From Paenibacillus pectinilyticus (GTDB lineage: Bacteria; Bacillota; Bacilli; Paenibacillales; NBRC-103111), in NCBI RefSeq assembly GCF_001700435.1, contig NZ_LYPC01000011.1:372001-436000 (forward strand): 64,000 nt of DNA, in the 5' to 3' direction. The stretch's first letter is position 1; every line of letters starts with the position of its first letter. The notes under the pieces were generated by a model. It was not told the DNA's origin, did not search any database, and saw only the letters and a list, made by a program, of their open reading frames with translations. A program made the position numbers and the translations under genes. Positions 1 to 8,336 of this stretch are shown here, piece by piece.

Positions 1-2461
1 TCTCATCCATAATAAATAAAATCGAAGATGAAGCCATAACGATGTCCGCCAATGCTTTATGTAAAGGATCTTGACTAATAGGTAAATCCTCGAGATGTTT
101 CATTTTTCTGGCTAACCATAGCTGTGTGTAGGTAATTTCAGTTGCCATGGTAAGCGGTGAGCATTTTCGCGGTATCTTGAGCCCGAACTCGGCCATCGCC
201 GTTAAAGCAATATCGATCGCGACCTCCTCTTTCTTCTGAAAGGCGTACATCGAGATCTGGATGACATAGATTTTGGCCCGCTCCGCTAAATTATCTACAC
301 GCAACAGCAGCTCTTCCAGAACTTCCTTGGCTTGATCGAGTTCACCACAGAAATACTGGCATTCCGAGCTTTCTAACAGGAGACTCGTATACAGGGCATT
401 GTGGCGCGTCAAACCCTCACTCGCAATTAATTGAGTGCCCTTCTTCAAGAGTTCGAGTGCCTCTACGTAAGCTGCTCTGGCTTTGGCCTTCTTTCCCGCT
501 CTCAAGTTAAGCCTCGCCAACTGTTCGATTTCCATCCCATCCCTCATAAGCCCGCTACCTAAATTGAGATGATGCACGACTTCAAAGAGACTGGATTCAG
601 GCCGGTCGGATTCATAATGCTGATGGAGCAACCGACCGATGGTCAAATGAATCTGTTGTTTTTCTTCATCCGGTATGAGATCGTAAGCCGCTTGCTGAAC
701 TTGATCATGCAAGAACCTATAGGTATCCTGCTCTGTCAGCATCAAGCCTTCACTAACCGCGGGCAGCAAATCTTGCTCCGTAGATGTGATTTCTTTCTCC
801 TGTAGCAGCGCCAATAATCGGATATCAAAAGCAGTTCCAATACAGCTTGCTAATCTCAGCACAGCACGCGTAGCTGCAGGGAGTGTGTTAAACCTGCCAA
901 CAATCAAACTAATGACATCCTTAAAGCCTTCCCAACTTTGAATGGCTGGCAGATTCCAATCCCAGGAGCTCTTATCTGAGTTAAAATAGAGCAGATTCTC
1001 TTCATACCAAGTTTGTAAGATTTGTTTAATATAAAAAGGGTTTCCTGCCGTTTTTTGGTATAAAGCGTCGGCCAAAGACTTGATGCTGGCTTGATTCGTG
1101 TGCAGCATGTCGGCAAGATAATGTAGAACAACAGGATACCCTAGCATTTGAAGGTCCATCTGATGAATCGTCGCTTCAGTTCTATACGACACACCTAGAA
1201 ACCGTTCACGCCCTATTTCTACTTCATCCATTTCATGGCTTCGATACGTTCCGATGATACAGAGAGACGTATGGCTCGGATCACCAATAACGACACGCAG
1301 CAAATCGAGCGAGGCTGAATCCGCCCATTGCAAATTATCCATCCAAATCGTAAGCGGATGATGACTGTCTGCAAATACCTTAATCAAGTTGCTGAACTGC
1401 GTCTGATATCGATGTCTCGCTTCATTGGGCGGCAGGCTCTCTACGGGAGGCTGCTCACCGATGATCAGTGTCAGTTCACTAATCACTTCTGTGAGTACAA
1501 TGCCGCTTTGACCAAGCGCTGCTAAGATCTTCTTTTTCCATGAAGCAATCTGATCTTCACTGCTTGTTAGAATCTGTCGAATCAAATTGCGAAATGCTGT
1601 AATGAGCGAGGCGTACGGAATCGAGTGATTCAATTGGTCGAACTTGCCTGAGATGAAATACCCTTTCTGCTGCAGAAGAGTCGCTTTAAACGCATTCACA
1701 AGGGTTGTTTTGCCGCTACCAGCATGACCCCCAATGAATATCACTTCCATCTCTCCCGAACAGGTTCGCTCATAAGCCTCCAACAAACTCTGCATTTCCA
1801 ATTCTCTTCCATACAACTTATCTGGTAAATGAAAACGGCTTATACCATCTACAATGCCTAAGGGAAATGGCTTAATTTCCCCCCTTTCCTCTAATTGATA
1901 CAAGCCATTCTTCAAATCTTCACGAAGACCATAGGTACTTTGATATCGATGCTCCGGTGTTTTGGAAAGCAGTTTTAAAACGAGTTCATTCACCATTTGC
2001 GGGATATCAGGCCTAAGTTGTCTCGGAGGAACAGGAAGCTGCGCCAAATGGGCATAAATCCACTCATTCGCAGCTTGCGCCTTAAAGGGGACTTCTCCTG
2101 TCAGCAGTTCATACAGCAGAATACCTGCTACATAGAAATCGCTGCGCTGATCGACTTTCCGCTTCAAACGGCCTGTCTGCTCGGGTGACATATAGGCAAG
2201 ATTATCGCTAGGTTCAGCTTGCTTGAGGGCATCTTGCTCCTGACTCTGTTCGAATTCGGCCCCATAATGGAGTTGAATCCTCTGATCATCCAGAAATTGA
2301 ATGTGAAGGTGCGCGGGGTGTAAATCATGTCCCATCCTTCCACTCAGATGCCTTTTTCTAATTAACTCAACTAATTCCAGAGCGACGAAGAAAAAAGTGC
2401 GTATATCTCCCAATCCTACAGACATCAGGGACTTTAGGCTCATTAGTTTGCTTTTATCCAT
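1..2461 (-). CDS. Degenerate Ser/Thr kinase + AAA ATPase signalling protein (5' part, cut by window edge)
   Basis: Reading the minus strand from an ATG at 2461, preceded by GGAGG ten bases upstream, gives about 820 open codons running off the window. Residues 1-200 look like the C-lobe of a protein kinase: a HDLHPAHL stretch where the HRD loop should be, YMSPEQ (APE-like), and a DQRSDFY helix. The glycine-rich loop and the N-lobe lysine are missing, so I infer a pseudokinase. From about residue 215 an AAA_16-type ATPase follows, with Walker A GGHAGSGKTTL and a Walker B-like LTIWMDN, then helical repeats. Family members are usually 1500-2000 aa and end in GAF and kinase or cyclase domains, which would lie outside this window. 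Role: probably cytoplasmic signal transduction; the signal is unknown. Confidence 0.8.
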   Translation of the reverse strand, partial: MDKSKLMSLKSLMSVGLGDIRTFFFVALELVELIRKRHLSGRMGHDLHPAHLHIQFLDDQRIQLHYGAEFEQSQEQDALKQAEPSDNLAYMSPEQTGRLKRKVDQRSDFYVAGILLYELLTGEVPFKAQAANEWIYAHLAQLPVPPRQLRPDIPQMVNELVLKLLSKTPEHRYQSTYGLREDLKNGLYQLEERGEIKPFPLGIVDGISRFHLPDKLYGRELEMQSLLEAYERTCSGEMEVIFIGGHAGSGKTTLVNAFKATLLQQKGYFISGKFDQLNHSIPYASLITAFRNLIRQILTSSEDQIASWKKKILAALGQSGIVLTEVISELTLIIGEQPPVESLPPNEARHRYQTQFSNLIKVFADSHHPLTIWMDNLQWADSASLDLLRVVIGDPSHTSLCIIGTYRSHEMDEVEIGRERFLGVSYRTEATIHQMDLQMLGYPVVLHYLADMLHTNQASIKSLADALYQKTAGNPFYIKQILQTWYEENLLYFNSDKSSWDWNLPAIQSWEGFKDVISLIVGRFNTLPAATRAVLRLASCIGTAFDIRLLALLQEKEITSTEQDLLPAVSEGLMLTEQDTYRFLHDQVQQAAYDLIPDEEKQQIHLTIGRLLHQHYESDRPESSLFEVVHHLNLGSGLMRDGMEIEQLARLNLRAGKKAKARAAYVEALELLKKGTQLIASEGLTRHNALYTSLLLESSECQYFCGELDQAKEVLEELLLRVDNLAERAKIYVIQISMYAFQKKEEVAIDIALTAMAEFGLKIPRKCSPLTMATEITYTQLWLARKMKHLEDLPISQDPLHKALADIVMASSSILFIMDE

Positions 2462-2637
2462 TCCGTGTCAACCTCCATTTAACGAGTTACTGAAAGAAAC
2501 CATTTAATACGCGTGAAAAATAGGTATGATAATGTCATATTTTAGGACTATGTTTCTACTTTTTGGATAAAATATAGGTCTAATTACTCATTAATATAGT
2601 TATCGGTTTTATTTTCAAAAAAATTTATAAAAAAGAC
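2462..2637. other. AT-rich intergenic region between the divergent kinase-ATPase gene and the csrA leader
   Basis: No open frame with a ribosome site was seen here on either strand. It must hold the promoter of the minus-strand kinase-ATPase gene, but I could not pick one with confidence. Confidence 0.5.
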
Positions 2638-2665
2638 TAAACATTTTAAAAGATATTGTCGATAG
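2638..2665 (+). promoter_or_regulatory. Sigma-D (flagellar) type promoter upstream of csrA
   Basis: TAAA at 2638-2641 is followed after 16 bases by GTCGATAG at 2658-2665. The Bacillus sigma-D consensus is TAAA, 14-16 bases, GCCGATAT, so the match is 4/4 and 6/8 with correct spacing. Transcription would begin near 2671, just before the first GGA-loop hairpin. This fits csrA and hag being late flagellar genes. The match is by eye only. Confidence 0.6.
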
Positions 2666-2670
2666 ATTAG

Positions 2671-2880
2671 TTAATCACATAATTACTTACTCATGGACGA
2701 GTAAATAAGCATAACGTTTCAAGGATGATGTTTGGGAACGTTTGTGCCTATTTATTCGTCTTTTTGTCGTTCGCTTTCTATTTATCATAACTGAATCAAT
2801 GCTAGGCTTATGGATGAGCAAACAAGTTGTTGTAATTCTTCAGGACGAAGAAGAGCAGCGCTATGTTTGCTCATTTTTTA
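2671..2880 (+). ncRNA. Candidate CsrA-binding RNA: GGA-loop hairpins ending in a terminator-like stem
   Basis: Three hairpins present GGA in the loop. The first has stem TTACTC/GAGTAA at 2687-2704 with loop ATGGAC. The second has stem AACGTTTC/GGAACGTT at 2713-2742 with a loop starting AAGGATG. The third has stem TTCTTC/GAAGAA at 2836-2852 with loop AGGAC. The third sits inside a perfect 11-bp inverted repeat (ATGAGCAAACA 2814-2824, TGTTTGCTCAT 2864-2874) followed by six T, which resembles an intrinsic terminator. CsrA is known to bind GGA in hairpin loops. The stretch could be a free RNA of about 205 nt or the leader of csrA, whose ATG is 36 bases past the T-run. No coding frame with a ribosome site was found. 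Confidence 0.45.
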
Positions 2881-2915
2881 TGTTCAATTCGAGAGTGAGA
2901 TAAGGAGATGAGCCC

Positions 2916-3095
2916 ATGCTAGTGTTAGGAAGACGGCCTGGAGAATACGTGCTTATTGATAACAACATTATGGTGAAGGTCGTGAAAAGCGATGAGGGGC
3001 ATTTACGGTTGGCTATAGATGCACCAAAGCATATTACCATTGTTCGCGGAGAGTTATTGGAAGATCGCAAAATGGAGTTCGACAAGGCCGAATAA
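2916..3095 (+). CDS. csrA: Carbon storage / translational regulator CsrA
   Basis: A 59-codon gene starting at ATG 2916 with AAGGAG eight bases upstream. The product begins MLVLGRRPGEYVLID and contains APKHITIVRGEL, the two conserved CsrA strands (family pattern MLVLxRKxGExI and APxxVxVxRxE). CsrA is a small RNA-binding homodimer. In Bacillus it blocks translation of flagellin mRNA by binding a leader hairpin and the Shine-Dalgarno sequence, and is antagonised by FliW. It is short compared with the usual 61-75 residues, ending soon after RGELLEDRK. The direct neighbour is the flagellin gene on the same strand. No fliW lies on either side, although fliW-csrA is the common order in Bacillus. The upstream sequence has a sigma-D-like promoter. 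Confidence 0.93.
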   Translation: MLVLGRRPGEYVLIDNNIMVKVVKSDEGHLRLAIDAPKHITIVRGELLEDRKMEFDKAE

Positions 3096-3110
3096 GATGA
3101 AGTCCCCCTT

Positions 3111-3128
3111 CCACTTAAGGATGAGTGG
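3111..3128 (+). promoter_or_regulatory. GGA-loop hairpin between csrA and hag (candidate CsrA site)
   Basis: Stem CCACT/AGTGG encloses loop TAAGGATG. The loop has the AAGGATG core of the CsrA consensus derived for E. coli CsrA. The octamer AAGGATGA also occurs in the hairpin loop at 2721. No T-run follows, so it is not an obvious terminator and csrA-hag read-through is possible. Confidence 0.45.
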
Positions 3129-3182
3129 TGTAGTCAAGGAAGACACGCAGTGCGACACATGCAAAGCCTAGAATGATCAGCG

Positions 3183-3190
3183 CGCGATCG
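3183..3190 (+). promoter_or_regulatory. Weak candidate sigma-D -10 element for hag
   Basis: A CGAT core here is preceded 17 bases upstream by CAAA at 3162-3165. Both parts deviate from consensus, so hag may instead depend on the promoter at 2638. It is listed because hag genes usually have their own sigma-D promoter. Confidence 0.2.
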
Positions 3191-3226
3191 GTTCGGCTTT
3201 GCAATTCGCCTGGTAGTTGCTTCAAA

Positions 3227-3267
3227 AGGATGCAAATGGAAAGGCATCCTAATACACCACATGGAGG
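3227..3267 (+). promoter_or_regulatory. Flagellin mRNA leader: CsrA-type hairpin plus GGA in the Shine-Dalgarno
   Basis: AGGATGC (3227-3233) pairs perfectly with GCATCCT (3244-3250), displaying the loop AAATGGAAAG with GGA at 3238-3240. The ribosome site GGAGG lies at 3263-3267, 25 bases downstream. This mirrors the two-site arrangement known in the Bacillus subtilis hag leader, where one CsrA dimer bridges a hairpin loop and the ribosome site and blocks translation. The sequence is seen; the function is inferred by analogy. Confidence 0.7.
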
Positions 3268-3275
3268 TAATAAGA

Positions 3276-5594
3276 ATGAGAATTAATCACAACGTAACAG
3301 CATTGAACACGTACCGTCAATTGGGCACGAACACAGCCAACCAAAGCAAATCCATCGAGAAATTGTCTTCCGGTCTTCGCATCAACCGTGCAGGTGATGA
3401 CGCTGCTGGTCTAGCAATCTCCGAAAAAATGCGCGGTCAAATCCGCGGGTTAGACCAAGCTTCCCGTAATGCGCAGGATGGTATTTCTTTGATTCAAACA
3501 GCTGAGGGTGCACTAAACGAAACTCATGACATCCTACAACGTATGCGTGAGCTGGCTGTTCAATCTGCCAACGATACGAACACAGCGAATGACCGCGGCG
3601 CTATTCAATCCGAGGTTAACCAATTGACTTCTGAAATCAACCGTATTGGTAACACAACTCAGTTCAATACTAGAAACCTTTTGAACGGTGATGTTTCCGA
3701 TAAAGCCGGTGTTGTAACTGCTGGCACACTTACTGCAGGAGCTACGACACTTAGCAACCTGAAATTGGATGAGAAGAGTTCACTAGCTGCAGGTAACTAT
3801 ACGGTTGCTGTCACAGACTCCGTTGTTAAATCGGCTACAACAACAGGTACAGCTGCAGGAGTTAGTGGTGTAAGCATCGATCCAGCAGCAACATTAGCAG
3901 CTGGCACATATAGCATTGAAGTAGCGGCTACTCCAGCCAAAACAGCAACTGCCGGAACATTGGATGACGGCATCTCCGCAGTAGCTATTGCTGCTAACTC
4001 TGCTGCAGCTGATGGTACACATACACTTGCTGTAACTAGAGCAGATACAACTACGAATTTAACAGGTGCTGCTGGTATTACAGCTGTAACAATCGCAGGT
4101 AATACGAACGATAACCTGACTGGAAGCTTCACAATCGAGACTTCGAAATCTACGAATATCACGACTGCGAATGCAGCTATTACGGGTATTACAATTAGTG
4201 ATTCATCCACCCTTGGTGGCGCAGGCTTATCTGCTAAGTTTGATGGCTCAGGTAATATGGCTTTGTTCGCATCGGACGGAACAACTAAAATTTCCGACGA
4301 TATCATTCTGGACTCCAATACGCAAACTTACAAAGTATATAAAGCTGGTGTAGACACTGGAGTAACAATTAATACGACGACTGGTGCAAACACTGCTACT
4401 GGTTCGGCTACATTCAACGTTGATACTACGCTTACTATGAAACAAGGTACGACTACCGTTGGTTCCGCGACTGTAGCTGGGGGTACTCCTGCTGGTAATA
4501 CTACAATAACAGGAACGGGTACTTACTCCGGTACTTCATTTACAATCGCTACTGGTGGTACTGCAGCTTCTGCAACGACGGGTGTTCAAGCTGGTCTCGC
4601 TGGCGGAACAACGAATAGCTTCGATATTCAGCATGGCCTTAGCGCATCCTTAGATGGTGGTGCTGCTCAAACCTTTACAGCTGGTTCAACATTAACATTT
4701 GCTAATGGCGTAAGCTTCACAACAAGTGCTGATATTACCAAATACGACACTGCTGCTGCTGAGAACTCCACGTTCACCGTAGGAACAACAATTCAAAACA
4801 CAGCTACATTGAAATCAGGTGCTGCTGGTGTTGGCGGCGCTGTAGCTGGAGCTCAACAAGTCATTGCAGGTGATAATGGCACATTTACATTTGGAAATGG
4901 TGTTTCCTTCACAACTGGCACAGTAGCTGCTGGTACACATGATTTCACAGTTGCTGATACAACAACTACAAATGCAACTTTGAAAAATGGTGCTACAACT
5001 GTTTCGACATTGACTGGTATTGCTGCTAACTCCACATTAGATTTCGGTAGTGGATTGAAAGTGGACGTTGCTGCCAAAACAAATGGTTCTGCAAGCTTCA
5101 CAGTGACTGGTGATATTAAAGATCAATCCTTAACAATGCAAATCGGTGCTAACGAAGGTCAATCCTTCGCAGTTAGCGTAAACGATATGCGTTCTAAAGC
5201 TCTTGGTATTACTGGTACTGCTGGTTCAGCAGGCTTTACAAGTTCGAATTCAGTAACAGATGGTACAAACAATGCACTTAGCGAAGCAGCTCTTGATTTG
5301 AGTACGCCGCAAAATGCTTCTGCAGCTATCACGAAACTAGATGCTGCGATTAACAGCGTATCTTCGGAGCGTGCTAAACTTGGTGCTTACCAAAACCGTT
5401 TGGATCACACGATCAACAACTTGAACACTTCCTCGGAGAACCTAACTTCCGCTGAGTCCCGTATTCGTGACGTAGACATGGCGAAAGAAATGATGAACCA
5501 ATCTAAGAACAGTATCCTTGCACAAGCAGCTCAAGCAATGTTGGCTCAAGCGAACCAACAGCCGCAAGGCGTGCTTCAATTGCTTCGTGGTTAA
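3276..5594 (+). CDS. hag: Flagellin with a greatly expanded central domain
   Basis: Filament subunit of the flagellum, exported by the flagellar type III system. The ATG at 3276 is eight bases after GGAGG and gives [17 protein letters not shown], the canonical flagellin start; an in-frame ATG at 3261 lies on the ribosome site itself. The protein is 772 aa against about 270-300 for short Bacillus flagellins. Residues 1-140 (D0/D1, [19 protein letters not shown]) and the last 105 ([19 protein letters not shown] to [12 protein letters not shown]) are conserved. The roughly 520 residues between are rich in Ala, Thr, Gly, Ser and Asn, with degenerate internal repeats such as [11 protein letters not shown] and [11 protein letters not shown] about 63 residues apart. 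This region would form the surface-exposed D2/D3 domain. It is probably under CsrA control, and a terminator follows. Confidence 0.95.
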   Translation: MRINHNVTALNTYRQLGTNTANQSKSIEKLSSGLRINRAGDDAAGLAISEKMRGQIRGLDQASRNAQDGISLIQTAEGALNETHDILQRMRELAVQSANDTNTANDRGAIQSEVNQLTSEINRIGNTTQFNTRNLLNGDVSDKAGVVTAGTLTAGATTLSNLKLDEKSSLAAGNYTVAVTDSVVKSATTTGTAAGVSGVSIDPAATLAAGTYSIEVAATPAKTATAGTLDDGISAVAIAANSAAADGTHTLAVTRADTTTNLTGAAGITAVTIAGNTNDNLTGSFTIETSKSTNITTANAAITGITISDSSTLGGAGLSAKFDGSGNMALFASDGTTKISDDIILDSNTQTYKVYKAGVDTGVTINTTTGANTATGSATFNVDTTLTMKQGTTTVGSATVAGGTPAGNTTITGTGTYSGTSFTIATGGTAASATTGVQAGLAGGTTNSFDIQHGLSASLDGGAAQTFTAGSTLTFANGVSFTTSADITKYDTAAAENSTFTVGTTIQNTATLKSGAAGVGGAVAGAQQVIAGDNGTFTFGNGVSFTTGTVAAGTHDFTVADTTTTNATLKNGATTVSTLTGIAANSTLDFGSGLKVDVAAKTNGSASFTVTGDIKDQSLTMQIGANEGQSFAVSVNDMRSKALGITGTAGSAGFTSSNSVTDGTNNALSEAALDLSTPQNASAAITKLDAAINSVSSERAKLGAYQNRLDHTINNLNTSSENLTSAESRIRDVDMAKEMMNQSKNSILAQAAQAMLAQANQQPQGVLQLLRG

Positions 5595-5611
5595 TACTCG
5601 CTTTACTGATA

Positions 5612-5643
5612 GGGACTCTAGATTTTCTAGAGTCTCTTTTTTT
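5612..5643 (+). terminator. Intrinsic terminator after flagellin
   Basis: GACTCTAGA (5614-5622) pairs with TCTAGAGTC (5626-5634) across a TTT loop, extended by two further pairs and followed by a run of seven T. It separates hag from the convergent beta-helix gene. Confidence 0.9.
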
Positions 5644-5687
5644 ACGCAAAAAGCCACCAACAGCAATCTGTCAGCAGCTTTTAAAGT

Positions 5688-6653
5688 TCATTCATCGATT
5701 TTATTCTGAATAATGTTGTTGTTCTCGCCCAAATCTTTGATGTTCTGTGGGTTATTATCTTTGAGCTGGTTATCGAACACAAAGTTCGCTGTATGCGGAG
5801 CATGGATGAATACACCGTTATTATCATTCCGCTCCAATTTATTTCCCTGAATGTCATTAAAATCAGAGAAAATAGCAATACCGCTTTGGTGATTACCCTT
5901 AATCTCGTTAAACCCCGCGAGGTTATAGTTAAATGCGAGCAGCACGCCGCTCCCGTGGTTCTCTTTTATTTTGCTTTTTAAAATATAGTTATTCGTGCTC
6001 TGAGCATTTACGCCGTTATCCCCCTGATCGGATAATTTATTAGCTAGTAAGAGGTTATTGTCAGACTGGCTAATCATAATCCCATCACCTTTATTTTTGG
6101 AAATCTGATTACTCACTATGGCATTATGATTGCTGGCGATGACCTCGATACCATGGACTGAGTTATGTTTCAGTTTATTTTGAATCACCCAAGTCCCTGA
6201 AACAACACTTAATCGAATCGCCGACCCCACACCTGCGCTGCCAATTTGTTCAATAGTGTTTTTCATAAAAAGATTGCCAGGGGAATTATTTGCAAAAATA
6301 CCGAGTGGATCTTCCGAACCATTTATATCACTTATTTTGTTGTGAATAACACGATTAGATTTCCCATTGAAAATACGAATACCGGTCGACAAGTAGTTCT
6401 TTATTTTAAAACCTTCAATCTCCACACCAGCTGCATTATTTAATAAAAATGCTTCAATAAGGAAATGTCTTCCATCGAGAATAGCACTATATCTGCTGTT
6501 AGCAACAATGCGAAGATTGCTTTTCTCACTAGGAATCTGCACGCTTTCATAATAAATGCCTTTGTGCACCAAAATGACCTCCCCTGGATTCGCCAAGGTA
6601 ACCGCATCTTGAATTGCCGTCGGAGTGTTGGGAAATACCTCAATGATCGCCAT
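5688..6653 (-). CDS. Right-handed parallel beta-helix (NosD/PbH1-type) protein
   Basis: 321 aa. I chose the ATG at 6653 because GGGGAGG stands five bases before it; a GTG six codons upstream has no ribosome site. The protein starts with a NosD-like segment (PTAIQDAVTLANPGEVILVHKGIYYE) and then repeats a 22-24 residue pattern with N-x-I and N-N steps (for example NHNAIVSNQISKNKGDGI), typical of PbH1 repeats. Such folds occur in polysaccharide lyases, epimerases and copper-site maturation proteins. No signal peptide, lipobox or membrane segment is visible, so secretion is uncertain. It converges on hag, with no obvious partner. The substrate is unknown. Confidence 0.85.
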   Translation of the reverse strand: MAIIEVFPNTPTAIQDAVTLANPGEVILVHKGIYYESVQIPSEKSNLRIVANSRYSAILDGRHFLIEAFLLNNAAGVEIEGFKIKNYLSTGIRIFNGKSNRVIHNKISDINGSEDPLGIFANNSPGNLFMKNTIEQIGSAGVGSAIRLSVVSGTWVIQNKLKHNSVHGIEVIASNHNAIVSNQISKNKGDGIMISQSDNNLLLANKLSDQGDNGVNAQSTNNYILKSKIKENHGSGVLLAFNYNLAGFNEIKGNHQSGIAIFSDFNDIQGNKLERNDNNGVFIHAPHTANFVFDNQLKDNNPQNIKDLGENNNIIQNKIDE

Positions 6654-6759
6654 GCCATCCTCCCCATTCACAAGAATCTACTAGCTGTACGATAGTAAAT
6701 TCAAGGCTCTGTTAGTTGGAACGGCGTATTGACCAGATGGGATTATTTATTTTACTTCG

Positions 6760-7113
6760 TCATAGACGACCTACGGCTACGAATAAAGCTAATACCAAGA
6801 AAACGATATTAACGCCAATTTCTTTATACTCTTTACGTTGGATATGAAATAAAGCTCCGAGAAGAACGACTACAGCAAGCGCGAACGCAGCTATCGGCGT
6901 CAAACCTGGTGCGATATTCGTTGCCTCAGGCAGAATTAACCCGAGAACCCCAATTAATTCCACGATACCAATTAGGAAAACCAGCCCTCTCCCGACTTCT
7001 TTTGCCCAAGGCCAGGACGTTTTGGCTTTGTCATACTGAAACGCTTTCATCCAACCCGAGAAAATAAATCCTACTCCTAGAATCCCTTGCACGATCCATA
7101 ATGTTATATTCAT
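6760..7113 (-). CDS. DoxX-like integral membrane protein
   Basis: 117 aa with four hydrophobic segments (about residues 3-20, 42-62, 70-90 and 98-115) and the GVGFIFSGWMKAF start typical of the DoxX-like family. Family members are small inner-membrane proteins often linked to thiol or electrophile stress and quinone metabolism, but the biochemical role is poorly defined. It is divergent from an HxlR-type regulator, a very common pairing, and the 142-bp region between them probably carries the control sites. Confidence 0.85.
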   Translation of the reverse strand: MNITLWIVQGILGVGFIFSGWMKAFQYDKAKTSWPWAKEVGRGLVFLIGIVELIGVLGLILPEATNIAPGLTPIAAFALAVVVLLGALFHIQRKEYKEIGVNIVFLVLALFVAVGRL

Positions 7114-7167
7114 GATCCGTTAGCTCCTCTGTTTGTGCATCTTTAACGCCTAGGTATATAATATTTT

Positions 7168-7200
7168 GTAGGGTACGTTTATGGAAGTAGGCACTTAAAC
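7168..7200. promoter_or_regulatory. Direct repeat in the DoxX/HxlR divergent promoter region (possible operator)
   Basis: GTAGGGTACGTTTA (7168-7181) and GTAGGCACTTAAAC (7187-7200) form an imperfect direct repeat 19 bases apart, with a further GTTTA/TAAAC inverted pair. The HxlR-type protein encoded next door is the likely binder. This rests on position and repetition only. Confidence 0.3.
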
Positions 7201-7255
7201 TAAACCTAGTATACATAAATAAACCATAGGAAGATCAAGGCTCGGAGGGCATGAA

Positions 7256-7627
7256 ATGACGACTTATTGTAAATTTGAAAAGGCGTTGGATATCCTTGTT
7301 GGGAAATGGAAGCCTGTTATCTTGCTTCGCCTTTTTGCAAATGGCACTATGCGATTTAGTGAACTCCAACGGGCGATTCCCGATATTACGAAAAAAATGC
7401 TCACCCAACAATTACGTGAATTAGAGTATCACGATATTATCCACCGCGAGGTGTATCACCAAATCCCTCCTAAAGTTGAATATTCCATTACAGCATACGG
7501 GCATCGGATGACCCCTCTCTTGCAGGCCATGAATGACTGGGGAATTGGCCATATGGCTCATTTGGAGGAGTTATATGGAGAGAACCGCGCGGAGAAACTA
7601 ATTGAGGGTGAATCTTTCATAGATTAA
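7256..7627 (+). CDS. HxlR-family transcriptional regulator
   Basis: 123 aa starting at ATG 7256, seven bases after GGAGG. It has the HxlR winged-helix pattern: CKFEKALDILVGKWKPVIL, then MRFSELQRAIPDITKKMLTQQLRELE and EYSITAYGHRM. Cys5 occupies the N-terminal cysteine position that in HypR-type and related members senses disulfide or aldehyde stress. It is divergent from the DoxX-like gene, so autoregulation and control of that gene are likely. Confidence 0.92.
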   Translation: MTTYCKFEKALDILVGKWKPVILLRLFANGTMRFSELQRAIPDITKKMLTQQLRELEYHDIIHREVYHQIPPKVEYSITAYGHRMTPLLQAMNDWGIGHMAHLEELYGENRAEKLIEGESFID

Positions 7628-7690
7628 GTAACTCTTTGATCGTATCTATTTGCTTGAATCCTAATGATTATTTTTTGTCCTTATACAGCA

Positions 7691-7725
7691 AAATGGCACC
7701 TGCACATACTGAACAGGTGCCATTT
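7691..7725. terminator. Bidirectional terminator between HxlR and isochorismatase genes
   Basis: AAATGGCACCTG (7691-7702) pairs with CAGGTGCCATTT (7714-7725) over an 11-base loop. The A and T flanks give short U-runs in both directions between two convergent genes. Confidence 0.75.
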
Positions 7726-7731
7726 CTATCG

Positions 7732-8307
7732 TTAACTGGATAAAGAAGCAACCCACGTTTCAACAGATACTACCTCAGCCTGATGAGGAAAAACCTTCTC
7801 AGTTAAAACGCGATGGACCTCAGGATCCGCATCAATACAGGCGTCGGAAAGCACCGTTAGTGCAAAATCTTTATCCGCCGCTTCCCGCAGAGTCGATAGA
7901 ACTACCCCGCTTGTGGCAATCCCGCTGAGAATGAGCGTGTCGATCTGGAGAGATCGAAGAATTACCTCTAGATCACTTCCGGCGAACGCACTCACTCGAA
8001 GCTTAGTTACAATCGGTTCTTCTGGCCGAGGTTGCAAGGATTCGTGAATGTGCATCATCGTTTCTGGAACCGCCGACGTACCTGCTCGACTAGCAATACC
8101 CCCGAACATTTTATTTCTCGAACTAATCTCGGGATAACCCGCGCGAAAGGCAACTCTTACATAAATAACAGGAATCCCATAACTGCGTGCTGCTTCAATT
8201 GCCTGTTGGAACGGAAGCAGTGCCTTCTCATTGCCTACAAACCGCGACACGACACTGTTTTGCATATCCATGACTAATAGTGCGCTTTTGCTCTGCGAAT
8301 TATGCAT
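7732..8307 (-). CDS. Isochorismatase-like hydrolase
   Basis: About 191 aa. The ATG at 8307 lies ten bases after GGGAG; an upstream ATG at 8316 is only one base from it, so it is a less likely start. The product has the family core ALLVMDMQNSVV with the catalytic Asp, and the loop SGIATSGVVLSTLREAAD. The position of the nucleophilic Cys of cysteine hydrolases (nicotinamidase type) is Gly here, as in many isochorismatase-like members, so the reaction is uncertain. Divergent from a TetR gene, with two matching palindromes between them, so TetR control is likely. Confidence 0.87.
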   Translation of the reverse strand: MHNSQSKSALLVMDMQNSVVSRFVGNEKALLPFQQAIEAARSYGIPVIYVRVAFRAGYPEISSRNKMFGGIASRAGTSAVPETMMHIHESLQPRPEEPIVTKLRVSAFAGSDLEVILRSLQIDTLILSGIATSGVVLSTLREAADKDFALTVLSDACIDADPEVHRVLTEKVFPHQAEVVSVETWVASLSS

Positions 8308-8336
8308 GTGTCTCATACTCCCTTTCCCTAAATTAA

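Noticed and set aside
3261..3275. Start of flagellin at the upstream in-frame ATG
   Set aside because: That ATG is part of the ribosome site GGAGG; the ATG at 3276 has correct spacing and gives the conserved MRINHN start.
3797..4318. A 173-codon open frame antisense to the flagellin gene
   Set aside because: It lies entirely inside the low-complexity Ala/Thr-rich part of hag, has no ribosome site, and its Val/Ala-rich product is what reverse reading of such codons gives.
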